Below, one piece after another: positions 8,662 to 18,322 of a stretch of DNA of 64,000 nt; within the stretch, counting starts at the first letter, position 1, and each line of letters begins with the position of its first letter. A program made the position numbers and the translations under genes. Source of the stretch: Pseudomonas chlororaphis (GTDB lineage: Bacteria > Pseudomonadota > Gammaproteobacteria > Pseudomonadales > Pseudomonadaceae). The notes beneath the pieces are model-generated. The model saw nothing but the letters and a program-made list of their open reading frames with translations. It ran no database searches and was not told the origin of the DNA. The stretch lies in NCBI RefSeq assembly GCF_000783395.1, contig NZ_JSFK01000002.1:124001-188000 (forward strand). Direction: 5' to 3'.

Positions 8662-9633
8662 TCAGACTGCCATCGGCGCGGTCATTGGCGCATGGTGCTC
8701 ATAACCTTCCAGCGAGAAATCGCTCGGCTCGACCAGTTCCAGCCATTCCGGCTGATACACGCCAGTCTTGGCAAACTCCGGCACGCGGTCGGAGATTTTC
8801 AGTTTCGGCATGGCGAACGGCTCGCGCTTGAGCTGTTCGTTGAGCATGTCCAGATGGTTCTCGTAGACGTGCGCATCACCGATGAAATAGGTGAACCAGC
8901 GCGGCGTGTAGCCGGTCAGGCGACCGATCAGGCTCAGCAGCGCGGCGCCTTCGGTGAGGTTGAACGGCGTGCCCAGACCCAGATCGTTGGAGCGGATGTA
9001 GAGGGTCAGAGAAATCTCTTTGGTCTCGACATTCGGGTGGAACTGGTACAGCAGATGGCACGGCGGCAGGGCCATTTCATCCAGCTGCGCGACGTTCCAG
9101 CCGTGGAACAGAATGCGGCGGCTGCCCGGATCGTTGATGATCGTGTCGACGCACTGGCGCACCTGATCGATGGCTTTGTACAGCACCACGTAAGCCTGGC
9201 CGTCTTCTTCGCCCTGAGCGATCTGCTTGTAGCCGTTGGCCAGGGTTTGTTCGATGGCGGCGGTGTTGCTCAGCGGAATCTGTTTGTACGCCGGCCATTT
9301 ACGCCATTGCACGCCGTAGATTTCGCCGAGGTCGTCGTCACCCTGACGGAACGGGTTGGCCAGCCACTGCGCGTTTTCGTTGGCGTTCTGGTCCCAGACC
9401 TTGCAGCCCAGCGCACGGAATTCAGCGGCGTTGTTCACGCCACGGAGAAATCCGCACATCTCGCCGATGGCCGATTTGAAGGCCATTTTGCGCGTGGTGA
9501 TCGCCGGAAAACCTTCCTGCAGATCGAAACGCAGCATCGCACCCGGGAAGCTGATGGTGTTGATGCCGGTGCGGTTGGCCTGTTTGCTGCCGTTCTGGAT
9601 AACGTGCGAGACCAGTTCGAGATATTGCTTCAT
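8662..9633 (-). CDS. thyA: thymidylate synthase
   Basis: 323 residues; converts dUMP and methylene-tetrahydrofolate to dTMP and dihydrofolate in the cytoplasm. The catalytic Cys is Cys192 in [11 protein letters not shown], the paired phosphate-binding arginines are in DPGSRR (172-173), and the nucleotide-binding Asn is in [10 protein letters not shown]. The protein is about 60 residues longer than the 264-residue E. coli enzyme; most of the excess lies between the GVQWRKW motif and the Arg pair and is a long-form insertion. AGGT stands five bases before the ATG. The gene follows lgt by 50 bp on the same strand, so TauE-lgt-thyA looks like one transcription unit, as in other pseudomonads. Confidence 0.95.
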   Translation of the reverse strand: MKQYLELVSHVIQNGSKQANRTGINTISFPGAMLRFDLQEGFPAITTRKMAFKSAIGEMCGFLRGVNNAAEFRALGCKVWDQNANENAQWLANPFRQGDDDLGEIYGVQWRKWPAYKQIPLSNTAAIEQTLANGYKQIAQGEEDGQAYVVLYKAIDQVRQCVDTIINDPGSRRILFHGWNVAQLDEMALPPCHLLYQFHPNVETKEISLTLYIRSNDLGLGTPFNLTEGAALLSLIGRLTGYTPRWFTYFIGDAHVYENHLDMLNEQLKREPFAMPKLKISDRVPEFAKTGVYQPEWLELVEPSDFSLEGYEHHAPMTAPMAV

Positions 9634-9683
9634 GAGTTACCTGTGTCCTTTGAGCCCCGGCGTCGCGCGCCGGGGTTCGTAGT

Positions 9684-10499
9684 TTAAGCCGTCGGCGCGA
9701 GCGGTGCTGCCGGTGCGCGACGATAGGCCAGCCAGATCAGGAACAGCCCGCCGACGATCATCGGCACGCAGAGCACCTGGCCCATGGTCAGCCAGTTCCA
9801 GGCCAAGTAGCCCAGTTGCGCATCCGGTACGCGAACGAATTCGACGATGAACCGGAAGATGCCATAAAACAGCGCAAACATGCCCGAGACCGCCATGGTC
9901 GGACGCGGTTTGCGCGAGAAAATCCACAGGATCAGGAACAGCGCCACGCCTTCCAGTGCGAACTGATACAGCTGTGACGGGTGACGCGGCAGTTGCGCCG
10001 GATCGCTGAATGGCGGGAAGACCATGGCCCATGGCACGTCGGTGGCTTTGCCCCACAGTTCGGCGTTGATGAAGTTACCGATGCGCCCGGCACCCAGACC
10101 GATCGGCACCATCGGCGCAACGAAGTCCATCAGCTGGAAGAACGACTTGCCGTTACGCTTGCCAAACCACAACGCGGCCAGCATCACACCGATGAACCCG
10201 CCGTGGAACGACATGCCGCCCTTCCACACTTCGAAAATCAGTGTCGGGTTGGCCAGATAAGCGCTCAGATCGTAGAACAGCACGTAACCCAGACGTCCGC
10301 CGACGATCACGCCCATCGACATCCAGAAGACCATGTCGGAGAGTTTCTCCTTGCTCCAGGTCGGGTCGAAACGGTTGAGCCGGCGCGACGCCAGCAGCCA
10401 CGCACCGCCGATGCCGATCAGGTACATCAGACCGTACCAGTGGATTTTCAGCGGACCGATGGCCAGGGCCACCGGGTCGATCTGCGGGTAAGGCAGCAT
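9684..10499 (-). CDS. lgt: phosphatidylglycerol--prolipoprotein diacylglyceryl transferase
   Basis: 271 residues with about seven membrane segments. It moves diacylglycerol from phosphatidylglycerol to the lipobox Cys of prolipoproteins in the inner membrane. The family signature [13 protein letters not shown] and the essential HGGFIG loop (in [12 protein letters not shown]) are present, as is YGLMYLIG near the N-terminus. GAGGAG lies five bases before the ATG. The product is essential in most Gram-negative bacteria. It is flanked on the same strand by a TauE/SafE permease upstream (79 bp) and thyA downstream, an arrangement conserved in Pseudomonas. Confidence 0.96.
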   Translation of the reverse strand: MLPYPQIDPVALAIGPLKIHWYGLMYLIGIGGAWLLASRRLNRFDPTWSKEKLSDMVFWMSMGVIVGGRLGYVLFYDLSAYLANPTLIFEVWKGGMSFHGGFIGVMLAALWFGKRNGKSFFQLMDFVAPMVPIGLGAGRIGNFINAELWGKATDVPWAMVFPPFSDPAQLPRHPSQLYQFALEGVALFLILWIFSRKPRPTMAVSGMFALFYGIFRFIVEFVRVPDAQLGYLAWNWLTMGQVLCVPMIVGGLFLIWLAYRRAPAAPLAPTA

Positions 10500-10578
10500 T
10501 GCGACTCCTCGTTAGAGTTGAAACCAAAATTCCCGGGCGACGCTGCCACCTCAGGATTAAGCCAGGATTGCGACGCGA

Positions 10579-11361
10579 TTAAAGCAGGAAGCTCAGACCC
10601 ACGCTGAACAGCAAAGCGGCGAACAGCCGTTTCAGCAAGCGCGGCGACAACCGATGCGCCAAGCGCGCGCCGAAACGGGCGAAAACCATGCTGGTCAGGG
10701 CGATGCCCAACAACGCCGGCAAATACACAAAACCGAGACTATGCGGCGGCAACAACGGATCGTGCCACCCCAGAATCATGAAACTTAATGCACTGACCAG
10801 CGCGATCGGCAGACCGCAGGCCGACGAGGTCGCCACGGCTTGCTGCATCGGCACGCTGCGCCAGGTCAGGAACGGCACGGTTAGCGAGCCGCCACCGACG
10901 CCGAAAATCGCCGAGGCCCAGCCAATCACACTGCCGGCCACGGTCAGACCGAGTTTGCCCGGCACCGTTCGGCTGGCCTTGGGTTTGATGTCCAGCGCCA
11001 GTTGCACGGAAATCACCAGGGCGAACACACCGATGATTTTTTGCAGGTTGGGTCCGGAGATGGCTTCAGCAGTCAGCGCACCGAAACCGGCGCCGAGCAG
11101 AATGCCGACGGCCATCCACATGAAAATCGGCCAACGCACCGCGCCGCGACGGTGATGTTCACGCACGGCGTTGACCGAGGTGAAGATGATCGTCGCCAGC
11201 GACGTGCCGACGGCCAGATGCGTAAGAATCGACTGATCAAAGCCCTGCAAAGTGAAACTGAACACCAGCACCGGGACGATAATGATCCCGCCGCCGACGC
11301 CAAACAGCCCGGCCAGCACGCCCGCACAGGCGCCCAGCGCCAGATAGAGCAGAAATTCCAT
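10579..11361 (-). CDS. TauE/SafE-family sulfite/organic-anion permease
   Basis: 260 residues from the ATG at 11361, chosen because GGAG precedes it by six bases; a longer frame to 11622 overlaps the next gene and lacks support. The protein has about eight hydrophobic segments with two related glycine-rich motifs, GLFGVGGGIIIVPVL near the N-terminus and AIFGVGGGSLTVPFL in the second half, the internal repeat of the TauE/SafE (DUF81) family. Members are proposed to export sulfite, sulfoacetate or similar anions, but the substrate of this one cannot be told from sequence. It heads the unit with lgt and thyA. No link to the distant ssu genes is visible. Confidence 0.85.
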   Translation of the reverse strand: MEFLLYLALGACAGVLAGLFGVGGGIIIVPVLVFSFTLQGFDQSILTHLAVGTSLATIIFTSVNAVREHHRRGAVRWPIFMWMAVGILLGAGFGALTAEAISGPNLQKIIGVFALVISVQLALDIKPKASRTVPGKLGLTVAGSVIGWASAIFGVGGGSLTVPFLTWRSVPMQQAVATSSACGLPIALVSALSFMILGWHDPLLPPHSLGFVYLPALLGIALTSMVFARFGARLAHRLSPRLLKRLFAALLFSVGLSFLL

Positions 11362-11493
11362 GACCGTCTCCCCAGACCGCATCCGCAAAACCGGAGCGGC
11401 ATGGTAACGGATGCACACCCTTTGGCTCCACTGGCGATGGATGCACGGACGCGGGATGCGTAGAGTGAGCAAAAAACACACAAGGACCACCTT

Positions 11494-12240
11494 ATGTGCC
11501 TGATTGTTTTCGCCTGGCGCCCGGGTCATGCCCTGCCGCTGATCGTCGCGGCCAACCGTGACGAGTTCTACGCCCGGCCGAGCCTGCCACTGGCGCAGTG
11601 GCCGGAGGCGCCGAATGTGCATGCCGGGCGTGATCTAGAGGCCGGCGGCACCTGGCTGGGGATTGGCGCCAACGGACGCTTTGCTGCGCTGACCAATATC
11701 CGTGATCCGCAGCAGGCGCCAGCGCGCAAGTCACGAGGGGAACTGGTGGCGAGGTTTCTCACGGGTGATGCGTCGATAGATGATTATTTGAGCGATGTGG
11801 TCGGGCGTTCGGCGGAATATGCCGGGTTTAATCTGCTGCTCGGCAATAGTCATGAGCTATGGCACTTCAATGCGCGGATGTCGGAGCCGGTGATGCTGGT
11901 ATCGGGCATCTACGGATTATCCAATGCCGGGCTGGATACGCCGTGGCCGAAGTTGCTCAAGGCCAAGGCTGGGTTGAGTGCGGTGCTGGATGATCCGCAG
12001 CCGCAGCACTTGCTCGATTTGCTAAGCGATGCCCAGACCGCGCCGGAAGCGGAATTGCCGGATACCGGGGTGGGTCTGGCCACTGAAACATTGCTGTCGA
12101 GTGTGTTTATTGCCAGCCAGAGCTATGGAACGCGGGCGAGTACGGCGTTGATCGTGCAGGCGGATGGGACGCGACGGATGGTCGAGCGGAGTTTCGGGCC
12201 GTATGGCGGGCATTTGGGCGAGGTGGAGATAACAGCTTAA
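11494..12240 (+). CDS. NRDE-family (TANGO2-like) protein
   Basis: 248 residues. It begins MCLIVFAW with the invariant second-residue Cys of the family, and carries the eponymous NRDE motif in VAANRDEFYARP at about residues 21-32, then GTWLGIGANGRFAALTN. These define the NRDE/TANGO2 family (Pfam NRDE), whose N-terminal Cys could act as an Ntn-type nucleophile after Met removal; human TANGO2 is linked to heme or lipid handling, but bacterial roles are unsettled. AGGA precedes the ATG. It diverges from the TauE permease and is convergent with ptsP, with a repeat element in between. No transmembrane segment or signal peptide is seen, so it is probably cytoplasmic. Confidence 0.88.
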   Translation: MCLIVFAWRPGHALPLIVAANRDEFYARPSLPLAQWPEAPNVHAGRDLEAGGTWLGIGANGRFAALTNIRDPQQAPARKSRGELVARFLTGDASIDDYLSDVVGRSAEYAGFNLLLGNSHELWHFNARMSEPVMLVSGIYGLSNAGLDTPWPKLLKAKAGLSAVLDDPQPQHLLDLLSDAQTAPEAELPDTGVGLATETLLSSVFIASQSYGTRASTALIVQADGTRRMVERSFGPYGGHLGEVEITA

Positions 12241-12243
12241 AAA

Positions 12244-12497
12244 GCTACCTCACCCCAGCCCTCCCGAAACGTCGGACCGCCCGTAGGGAGAGGGAGCCGA
12301 CCGAGGTGTCTTGAGCCATACACCGACCTGAAAGACCGAGTTGATTATGGATTTAGCAAGGCACTACCAGATCGGTGCAAGTCGACTATGGATTCAGCAC
12401 AGCACTTTCAGGTCGGCGTACCTCTGCAGCATCCCCCAATCAGTCCCCTCTCCCTTTGGGAGAGGGGTAGGCGGGCGGCGTTCCGATGAGGGGCTTT
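12244..12497. repeat. CT-rich-ended composite repeat, copy 1 (MITE-like)
   Basis: Fills the gap between the convergent NRDE and ptsP genes. The left end reads CTCACCCCAGCCCTCCC and the right end CCCCTCTCCCTTTGGGAGAGGGG, partly palindromic. Inside are two units of about 40 bp built around GACTATGGATTCAGC. The same ends and the same internal unit occur at 26168-26470 and 32711-32889. No ORF of note is inside. Confidence 0.75.
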
Positions 12498-12503
12498 TGA
12501 TCT

Positions 12504-14783
12504 TCAGAGCGCCTTGACCACCGCCGGCGGATGCATCTTCGACAACCCAAGGTTCTTCAGCGCCAATTGCAGCGAACTGTGGATAACTTGCGGGTTGTCG
12601 ATAGTCATCAACTCGGCCAACAACTCCTGGGCCTTGCTCAGATTGACCTGACGCAGCATCCACTTCACTTTCGGCAAGTTGGTGGCGTTCATCGACAGGC
12701 TGTCGAAACCCATCGCCATCAACAGCACCGCCGCCGCCGGATCACCGGCCATCTCGCCGCAGATACTTACCGGTTTGCCTTCCGCATGGGCATCGCGCAC
12801 CACGGTTTGCAGGGCTTGCAGCACCGCTGGATGCAGGTAGTCGTAAAGATCGGCCACACGCGGGTTGTTACGGTCGACCGCCAGCAGATACTGGGTCAAG
12901 TCGTTGGAGCCGACGGACAGGAAGTCGACCATCCGCGCCAGTTCCTTGGTCTGGTACACCGCGGCCGGAATCTCGATCATCACGCCGATCGGCGGCATCG
13001 GCACGTCGGTGCCTTCGTCGCGCACTTCGCCCCAGGCCCGGTGAATAAGGTGCAGGGCTTCTTCGAGTTCGTGGGTGCCGGAGATCATCGGCAGCAGAAT
13101 CCGCAGGTTGTTCAGGCCTTCGCTGGCCTTGAGCATCGCGCGGGTCTGCACCAGGAAGATTTCCGGGTGGTCGAGGGTGACGCGAATGCCGCGCCAGCCG
13201 AGGAACGGGTTGTCTTCCTTGATCGGGAAGTACGACAGCGACTTGTCACCGCCGATGTCGAGGCTGCGCATGGTCACCGGTTGCGGGTGGAACGCGGCGA
13301 GCTGCTCGCGGTAGATCGCCAGTTGTTCCTTCTCGCTCGGGAAACGCTGGTTGATCATGAACGGCACTTCGGTGCGGTACAGACCAACACCTTCGGCGCC
13401 GCGCTTCTGCGCCCGCGCCACGTCCGCCAGCAAACCAGTGTTGACCCACAGCGGCATGCGGTGGCCGTCGAGGGTCACGCACGGCAAGTCGCGCAGGGTG
13501 TCGAGGCCCAGCGCCAGTTGTTTCTCTTCTTCGACGACTTCGGCGAACTGCTTGCGCAGCACTTCGCTCGGGTTGGTGTAGACCTCGCCGCGGGTGCCGT
13601 CGACGATCATTTCGATGCCGTCGACCTTGGCGTACGGCAGGTCGACCAGACCCATCACCGTCGGAATGCCCATGGCCCGGGCCAGGATCGCGACGTGGGA
13701 GTTACCCGAACCGAGTACCGAAACCAGACCGACCAGCGTGCCTTCCGGCACCTCGCCGAGCATCGCCGGCGTCAGTTCTTCGCTGACCAGAATGGTTTTT
13801 TCCGGGTAGACCAGGTTCTGCTGGCGCTCTTCCTGCAAGTAGGCGAGCAAGCGGCGACCGAGGTCTTTGACGTCCGAGGCACGTTCCCGCAGGTAGGCGT
13901 CGTCCATCAGTTCGAAACGGTTGACGTGTTCCGTGACCACCTGACGCAGCGCGCCCTGGGCCCACTGGCCGGTCTTGATCACGGTGGTGATTTCGCTGCC
14001 CAGCGAGGCATCGTCGAGCATCATCAGGTAGACGTCGAACAGCGCGCGCTCTTCCGGGCGCAACTGGGTCGCAAGCTTGGCGGACAACGCGCGCATGTCG
14101 GCGCGCACGCCTTCGATGGCGGTCTTGAACAGCGCCAGCTCGGCGTTGATGTCGGTGATGGTCTTGTCCGGCACCACGTCGAGATCGGCCGGCGGCAACA
14201 TGACCACGGCGGTGCCGACGGCAGCGCCCGGCGAACCCGGCACGCCGACAAACTTGGCTTCCTGAATGCCTTTGCCCTGACGACCCAGACCACGGATCGA
14301 CCCGGTGGCCTCGGCGTGGGCGATAACGCCGGCGAGCTGCGCGCTCATGGTCACCAGGAAGGCTTCTTCACCTTCGTCGAACTGACGGCGTTCTTTTTGC
14401 TGGATGACCAACACGCCGACGACGCGGCGGTGGTGAATGATCGGGGCACCGAGGAACGAGGCATATCGCTCTTCACCGGTTTCGGCGAAGTAGCGGTAGC
14501 GCGGGTGATCCGCAGCGTTTTCGAGGTTCAGGGGTTCTTCACGCGTGCCGACCAGACCGACCAGACCTTCGTTGGGTGCCATGCTGACTTTGCCGATCGA
14601 GCGCTTGTTCAAGCCCTCGGTGGCCATCAGGACGAAGCGGTTGGTCTCGGGATCAAGCAGGTAGACCGAGCAGACCTGGCTGCCCATGGCCTCTTTGACG
14701 CGCAACACAATAATCCCCAACGCCGCCTTGAGATCCTTGGCGGAGTTAACTTCCTGGACGATCTTGCGCAGCGTATTGAGCAT
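12504..14783 (-). CDS. ptsP: PTS-Ntr enzyme I, phosphoenolpyruvate--protein phosphotransferase
   Basis: 759 residues. An N-terminal GAF domain (about 15-150) senses a small ligand, then a full enzyme I module follows: the swivelling phosphohistidine domain with GNSHVAILARAMGIPTV, and the PEP-binding barrel with YRTEVPFMINQRFPSE, the LSVGSNDLTQYLLAVDRNN metal/PEP loop, and the active-site Cys in SICGEMAGDP. It takes phosphate from PEP and passes it to NPr (PtsO) and EIIA-Ntr (PtsN), a regulatory relay for nitrogen, potassium and carbon storage, not sugar import. The gene lies 22 bp downstream of rppH on the same strand, an operon conserved in gammaproteobacteria. Confidence 0.96.
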   Translation of the reverse strand: MLNTLRKIVQEVNSAKDLKAALGIIVLRVKEAMGSQVCSVYLLDPETNRFVLMATEGLNKRSIGKVSMAPNEGLVGLVGTREEPLNLENAADHPRYRYFAETGEERYASFLGAPIIHHRRVVGVLVIQQKERRQFDEGEEAFLVTMSAQLAGVIAHAEATGSIRGLGRQGKGIQEAKFVGVPGSPGAAVGTAVVMLPPADLDVVPDKTITDINAELALFKTAIEGVRADMRALSAKLATQLRPEERALFDVYLMMLDDASLGSEITTVIKTGQWAQGALRQVVTEHVNRFELMDDAYLRERASDVKDLGRRLLAYLQEERQQNLVYPEKTILVSEELTPAMLGEVPEGTLVGLVSVLGSGNSHVAILARAMGIPTVMGLVDLPYAKVDGIEMIVDGTRGEVYTNPSEVLRKQFAEVVEEEKQLALGLDTLRDLPCVTLDGHRMPLWVNTGLLADVARAQKRGAEGVGLYRTEVPFMINQRFPSEKEQLAIYREQLAAFHPQPVTMRSLDIGGDKSLSYFPIKEDNPFLGWRGIRVTLDHPEIFLVQTRAMLKASEGLNNLRILLPMISGTHELEEALHLIHRAWGEVRDEGTDVPMPPIGVMIEIPAAVYQTKELARMVDFLSVGSNDLTQYLLAVDRNNPRVADLYDYLHPAVLQALQTVVRDAHAEGKPVSICGEMAGDPAAAVLLMAMGFDSLSMNATNLPKVKWMLRQVNLSKAQELLAELMTIDNPQVIHSSLQLALKNLGLSKMHPPAVVKAL

Positions 14784-14805
14784 GGCTCGGGGTCGAACTC
14801 CGTCG

Positions 14806-15285
14806 TCAGTCGCGCGCTAAAAGGCGCGGGGCAAGCTCTTTGAGGGCGCGGCGATACACCTCGCGCTTGAATGTCACCACCTGGCCCAACGGATACCAAT
14901 AGCTGACCCAGCGCCAGCCATCGAACTCCGGTTTACCGGTCAAATCCATCCGCACCCGCTGCTCGTTGGAGATCAGGCGCAGGAGAAACCATTTCTGTTT
15001 CTGGCCGATGCACAGCGGTTGGCTGTGCGTACGCACCAGACGTTGCGGCAAACGATAGCGCAACCAGCCCCGGGTACAGGCCAGTATTTCAACATCTTCA
15101 CGTTCCAGGCCAACTTCTTCGTTCAGCTCGCGGTACAAGGCGTCTTCCGGCGTCTCTTCAGGGTTGATTCCCCCTTGCGGAAACTGCCAGGCATCTTGAT
15201 TGATACGGCGAGCCCATAGCACCTGGCCGGCGTCATTCGTCAGAATGATCCCGACATTGGGGCGGAAACCATCGGGGTCGATCAC
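14806..15285 (-). CDS. rppH: RNA pyrophosphohydrolase
   Basis: 159 residues starting at a GTG (15285), eight bases after GAGG, which yields the standard N-terminus [13 protein letters not shown]; the frame extends to 15345 but without a ribosome site, and the family length agrees with the GTG. It removes pyrophosphate from the 5' end of triphosphorylated mRNA and so triggers RNase E decay. The Nudix box is complete: [20 protein letters not shown] followed by VGL, with the metal-binding RELNEE. Trp and Phe residues in [12 protein letters not shown] belong to the RppH signature. The gene is followed closely by ptsP on the same strand. Confidence 0.95.
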
Positions 15286-15428
15286 GGCAACAACCTCGCA
15301 AACGCATGTCGCCGCATTGTTCCACAAAGGTTGATAAGGCGGCAACGAAGCTTCCTACCTTATGTGCACTCTTGTGAAAAGACCGTATTCTTGTCGCCTT
15401 TTTACAGACTTATCAGCGGGTAACTGCA

Positions 15429-16085
15429 ATGCGCCTGGCACTCTTCGATTTGGACAACACCCTTCTGGGCGGCGACAGCGATCACGCCTGGGGCGACTAT
15501 CTGTGTGAACGCGGCTTCCTCGACCCGATTGCGTACAAAGCGCGCAATGACGAGTTCTATCAGGATTACCTGGCCGGCAAACTGGATAACGCCGCGTACC
15601 TGAACTTCTGCCTGGAGATCCTCGGCCGCACCGACATGGCCGTGCTCGAGCAATGGCACAACGACTACATGCGCGACTGCATCGAGCCGATCGTGCTGCC
15701 CAAGGCGCTGGAACTGCTGAAAAAACACCGTGATGCTGGCGACAAACTGGTGATCATCACTGCGACCAACCGTTTCGTCACCGCGCCAATCGCTGTGCGT
15801 CTGGGCGTTGAAACCCTGATCGCCACCGAATGCGAGATGGTCGATGGCCGTTACAGCGGGCGCAGCACAGATATTCCGTGCTTCCGTGAAGGCAAGGTGA
15901 CGCGCCTGAACCGTTGGCTGGAAGAGACCGGGTACTCGCTGGACGACAGCTATTTCTATAGCGACTCGATGAATGATTTGCCGCTGCTGGAGCAGGTGGC
16001 GAATCCCGTCGCTGTCGATCCGGACCCGAATCTGCGGGCTGAGGCCGAGAAACGTGGTTGGCCGGTCATTACTCTGCGCGACTGA
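15429..16085 (+). CDS. HAD-superfamily subfamily IB phosphatase (SerB-like)
   Basis: 218 residues. HAD motif I is [13 protein letters not shown] at residues 6-18 with the nucleophile and acid Asp pair, motif II is the Thr in VIITATN near residue 110, the motif III Lys is in REGKVTRL, and motif IV is [10 protein letters not shown]. The helical cap between motifs I and II places it in subfamily IB, as for phosphoserine phosphatase and TIGR01490-type enzymes. The natural substrate cannot be fixed; a histidinol- or serine-phosphate-type role is possible. It diverges from rppH with 143 bp between, and no close operon partner follows; a REPIN follows the stop. Confidence 0.9.
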   Translation: MRLALFDLDNTLLGGDSDHAWGDYLCERGFLDPIAYKARNDEFYQDYLAGKLDNAAYLNFCLEILGRTDMAVLEQWHNDYMRDCIEPIVLPKALELLKKHRDAGDKLVIITATNRFVTAPIAVRLGVETLIATECEMVDGRYSGRSTDIPCFREGKVTRLNRWLEETGYSLDDSYFYSDSMNDLPLLEQVANPVAVDPDPNLRAEAEKRGWPVITLRD

Positions 16086-16090
16086 TGACG

Positions 16091-16183
16091 CCATCGCTGG
16101 CAAGCCAGCTCCCACAGGGACTATCAGTGGACACAAATTTTGTGGACAGCTCAAAAACCTGTGGGAGCTGGCTTGCCAGCGAT
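16091..16183. repeat. REPIN, family A
   Basis: Inverted family A REP copies at 16091-16118 and 16158-16183 between the convergent ends of the HAD gene and the DUF2269 gene. Confidence 0.9.
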
Positions 16184-16206
16184 TTGGGTCGACACGGTCT
16201 CAAGCC

Positions 16207-16620
16207 TTAAACAGGCTTGGCACCCATCAACGCCGCAATGGCGAGAAATCCAATGCCGCTGACAATCGCCAGCGCCAACGTGAATTTCCAGTTACCAACC
16301 CCGCTAGTCCACAGGCGATTAAGCCGCACCAGCAGCCACACTGCGCTCAACGTGGCCACGGCATAAATCACGCTGGAACCCAGAATCCAGAGCTGCCCCA
16401 ATGGCCAGCCAATCAGATGCACTAGCCACCAGCCCGTGAAGGGCATGCTGAGCATGGCGATCAGCATCAAACACCAGATAAACAGCCAGGGCCGCTGCAT
16501 CGTGCTGGCCGGCCCTTCGCTGCGATTACGCCAGGTCAAAGCCGCGAGCCCCAACCCACTGGCGAGGATCACCACGGTCGCCGCGACGTGAAGGACTTTC
16601 AGGGTGGTCAGGGTTTCCAT
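16207..16620 (-). CDS. DUF2269-family integral membrane protein
   Basis: 137 residues with four hydrophobic helices at about 6-28, 44-68, 75-100 and 112-133. The His in LKVLHVAATV and the GWWLVH segment fit the DUF2269 family of small predicted membrane proteins of unknown function; paired His residues in helices raise the possibility of heme or metal binding but this is not shown. It begins 40 bp downstream of the ilvA stop on the same strand, so it may be co-transcribed with ilvA. No signal peptide or partner gene suggests a specific role. Confidence 0.8.
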   Translation of the reverse strand: METLTTLKVLHVAATVVILASGLGLAALTWRNRSEGPASTMQRPWLFIWCLMLIAMLSMPFTGWWLVHLIGWPLGQLWILGSSVIYAVATLSAVWLLVRLNRLWTSGVGNWKFTLALAIVSGIGFLAIAALMGAKPV

Positions 16621-16660
16621 GAATTTCTCTTCCTTGGGCCATGCCCATCAGCGTAGCCGC

Positions 16661-18175
16661 TCAGCCAAGAAACAGCTGATAGGCCGGGTTCTCGCTTTCG
16701 TCCCAATACGGGTAGCCGATCTCCTCAAGGGCCGCCGGCACCAGATGACGCTCGTCGTGCGGCACTTGCAGGCCCGCGACCACCCGGCCATCGGCAGCGC
16801 CGTGGTTGCGGTAATGGAACATCGAAATGTTCCAGCGCCCACCGAGCTTATTAAGGAAGTTGAAAAGCGCCCCCGGACGCTCCGGGAACTCGAAGCGGAA
16901 CACCACTTCATCAATCACGTGCGCCGCGTGGCCGCCGACCATGTGGCGGATGTGCAGTTTGGCCAGTTCGTTGTCGGTCAGGTCGATGACCGGGAAACCC
17001 TGTTCGGTCAGGCTCGCCAGCAATGCGCTGCGCGGGTCGTTGTCCGGGTGCGTCTGTACGCCGACGAAAATGTGCGCTTCGCTACCGGTGTTGTAGCGGT
17101 AGTTGAATTCAGTGATCTGGCGCTTGCCGACGGCCTCGCAGAACGCCTTGAAGCTGCCGGCCTTCTCGGGGATGGTCACGGCGATGATCGCCTCGCGGCC
17201 CTCGCCCAGTTCGGCGCGTTCAGCGACGTGGCGCAACCGGTCGAAGTTGACGTTGGCGCCGGAGTCGATGGCCACGAAGGTCTGGCCGCTGACGCCGCGT
17301 TGCTCGACGTATTTCTTGATCCCGGCCACGCCCAAGGCGCCGGCAGGTTCGGTGATCGAGCGGGTATCGTCGTAGATATCCTTGATAGCCGCACAGATCT
17401 CGTCGGTGCTGACGGTGATCACTTCATCGACGTAGTCTTTGCAGATGTCGAAGGTGTGCTGACCGATCTGCGCCACCGCCACGCCGTCGGCGAAGATGCC
17501 CACGGTTGGCAGCACCACGCGCTCGCCGGCGGCCATCGCCGCTTGCAGGCAGTTGGAATCGTCCGGCTCAACGCCGATGACTTTGATGTCCGGACGCAGG
17601 TATTTCACATACGCAGCGATACCGGCAATCAGACCGCCGCCGCCAACCGGAACGAAAATCGCGTCCAGCGGCTGTGGATGCTGGCGAAGAATCTCCATCG
17701 CCACGGTGCCCTGCCCGGCGATGGTGTGCGGATCGTCGTACGGGTGGATGTAGACGTAGCCTTTTTCATCGACCAGTTTCAGCGAGTAGGCCAGAGCTTC
17801 CGGGAACGAATCACCGTGAAGGACCACTTTGCCGCCGCGCGAACGCACGCCTTCGACTTTGATCTCGGGGGTGGTTTTAGGCATGACGATGGTGGCTTTG
17901 ACGCCCAGCACTTTCGCCGCCAGGGCCAGACCTTGCGCGTGGTTGCCCGCCGACGCAGTGACCACGCCACGCGCGCGTTCTTCATCGCTCAGTTGCGTCA
18001 GTTTGTTGTAGGCGCCGCGAATCTTGAACGAGAACACTGGCTGCAAGTCTTCGCGCTTGAGCCAAATGTCATTGCCCAGCCGCTCGGAGAGCTGGCGAGC
18101 GTTCTGCAGCGGGGTTTCTACGGCAACGTCATAAACGCGCGAGGTGAGGATCTTTTTGACGTACTGTTCGAGCAT
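16661..18175 (-). CDS. ilvA: threonine ammonia-lyase, biosynthetic
   Basis: 504 residues. The PLP-dependent catalytic domain (about 1-320) has the Schiff-base Lys51 in FSFKIRGAYNK, SAGNHAQGLA for substrate binding and the glycine loop PVGGGGLIAG for the cofactor phosphate. The C-terminal part contains two ACT-like regulatory repeats, one beginning near EKAGSFKAFCEAVG and one near ERPGALFNFLNKLG, the hallmark of isoleucine-inhibited, valine-activated biosynthetic enzyme. It deaminates L-threonine to 2-oxobutyrate, the first step to isoleucine. It diverges from rpiA with 147 bp between, an arrangement common in pseudomonads. Confidence 0.95.
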   Translation of the reverse strand: MLEQYVKKILTSRVYDVAVETPLQNARQLSERLGNDIWLKREDLQPVFSFKIRGAYNKLTQLSDEERARGVVTASAGNHAQGLALAAKVLGVKATIVMPKTTPEIKVEGVRSRGGKVVLHGDSFPEALAYSLKLVDEKGYVYIHPYDDPHTIAGQGTVAMEILRQHPQPLDAIFVPVGGGGLIAGIAAYVKYLRPDIKVIGVEPDDSNCLQAAMAAGERVVLPTVGIFADGVAVAQIGQHTFDICKDYVDEVITVSTDEICAAIKDIYDDTRSITEPAGALGVAGIKKYVEQRGVSGQTFVAIDSGANVNFDRLRHVAERAELGEGREAIIAVTIPEKAGSFKAFCEAVGKRQITEFNYRYNTGSEAHIFVGVQTHPDNDPRSALLASLTEQGFPVIDLTDNELAKLHIRHMVGGHAAHVIDEVVFRFEFPERPGALFNFLNKLGGRWNISMFHYRNHGAADGRVVAGLQVPHDERHLVPAALEEIGYPYWDESENPAYQLFLG

Positions 18176-18259
18176 CGGAAAGCATCACTGAGCGGTTGAG
18201 CGGGACCGAGGAGTCTAACCCGGCTTTTGCCCGCACGACCACACGAATCCAGAGGTTTT

Positions 18260-18280
18260 AGCCGCGCTTGCGGCTATAAT
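18260..18280 (+). promoter_or_regulatory. rpiA promoter -10 box adjoining a perfect dyad
   Basis: A consensus TATAAT (18275-18280) lies 43 bp before the rpiA ATG. Immediately upstream and sharing one base is a perfect 6-bp inverted repeat, AGCCGC-GCTT-GCGGCT (18260-18275), placed where an operator would occlude RNA polymerase. No convincing -35 box was found. The role of the dyad is inference. Confidence 0.55.
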
Positions 18281-18322
18281 GCCGGCCTTTCCGTTCTCAC
18301 CTTGCCCGCTTCCGGAGCCCGC

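Noticed and set aside
12531..14843. A 770-codon open frame on the + strand opposite ptsP
   Set aside because: It is antisense to a gene with complete enzyme I motifs. The translation is low-complexity His/Arg/Gln-rich, as GC-rich antisense frames are.
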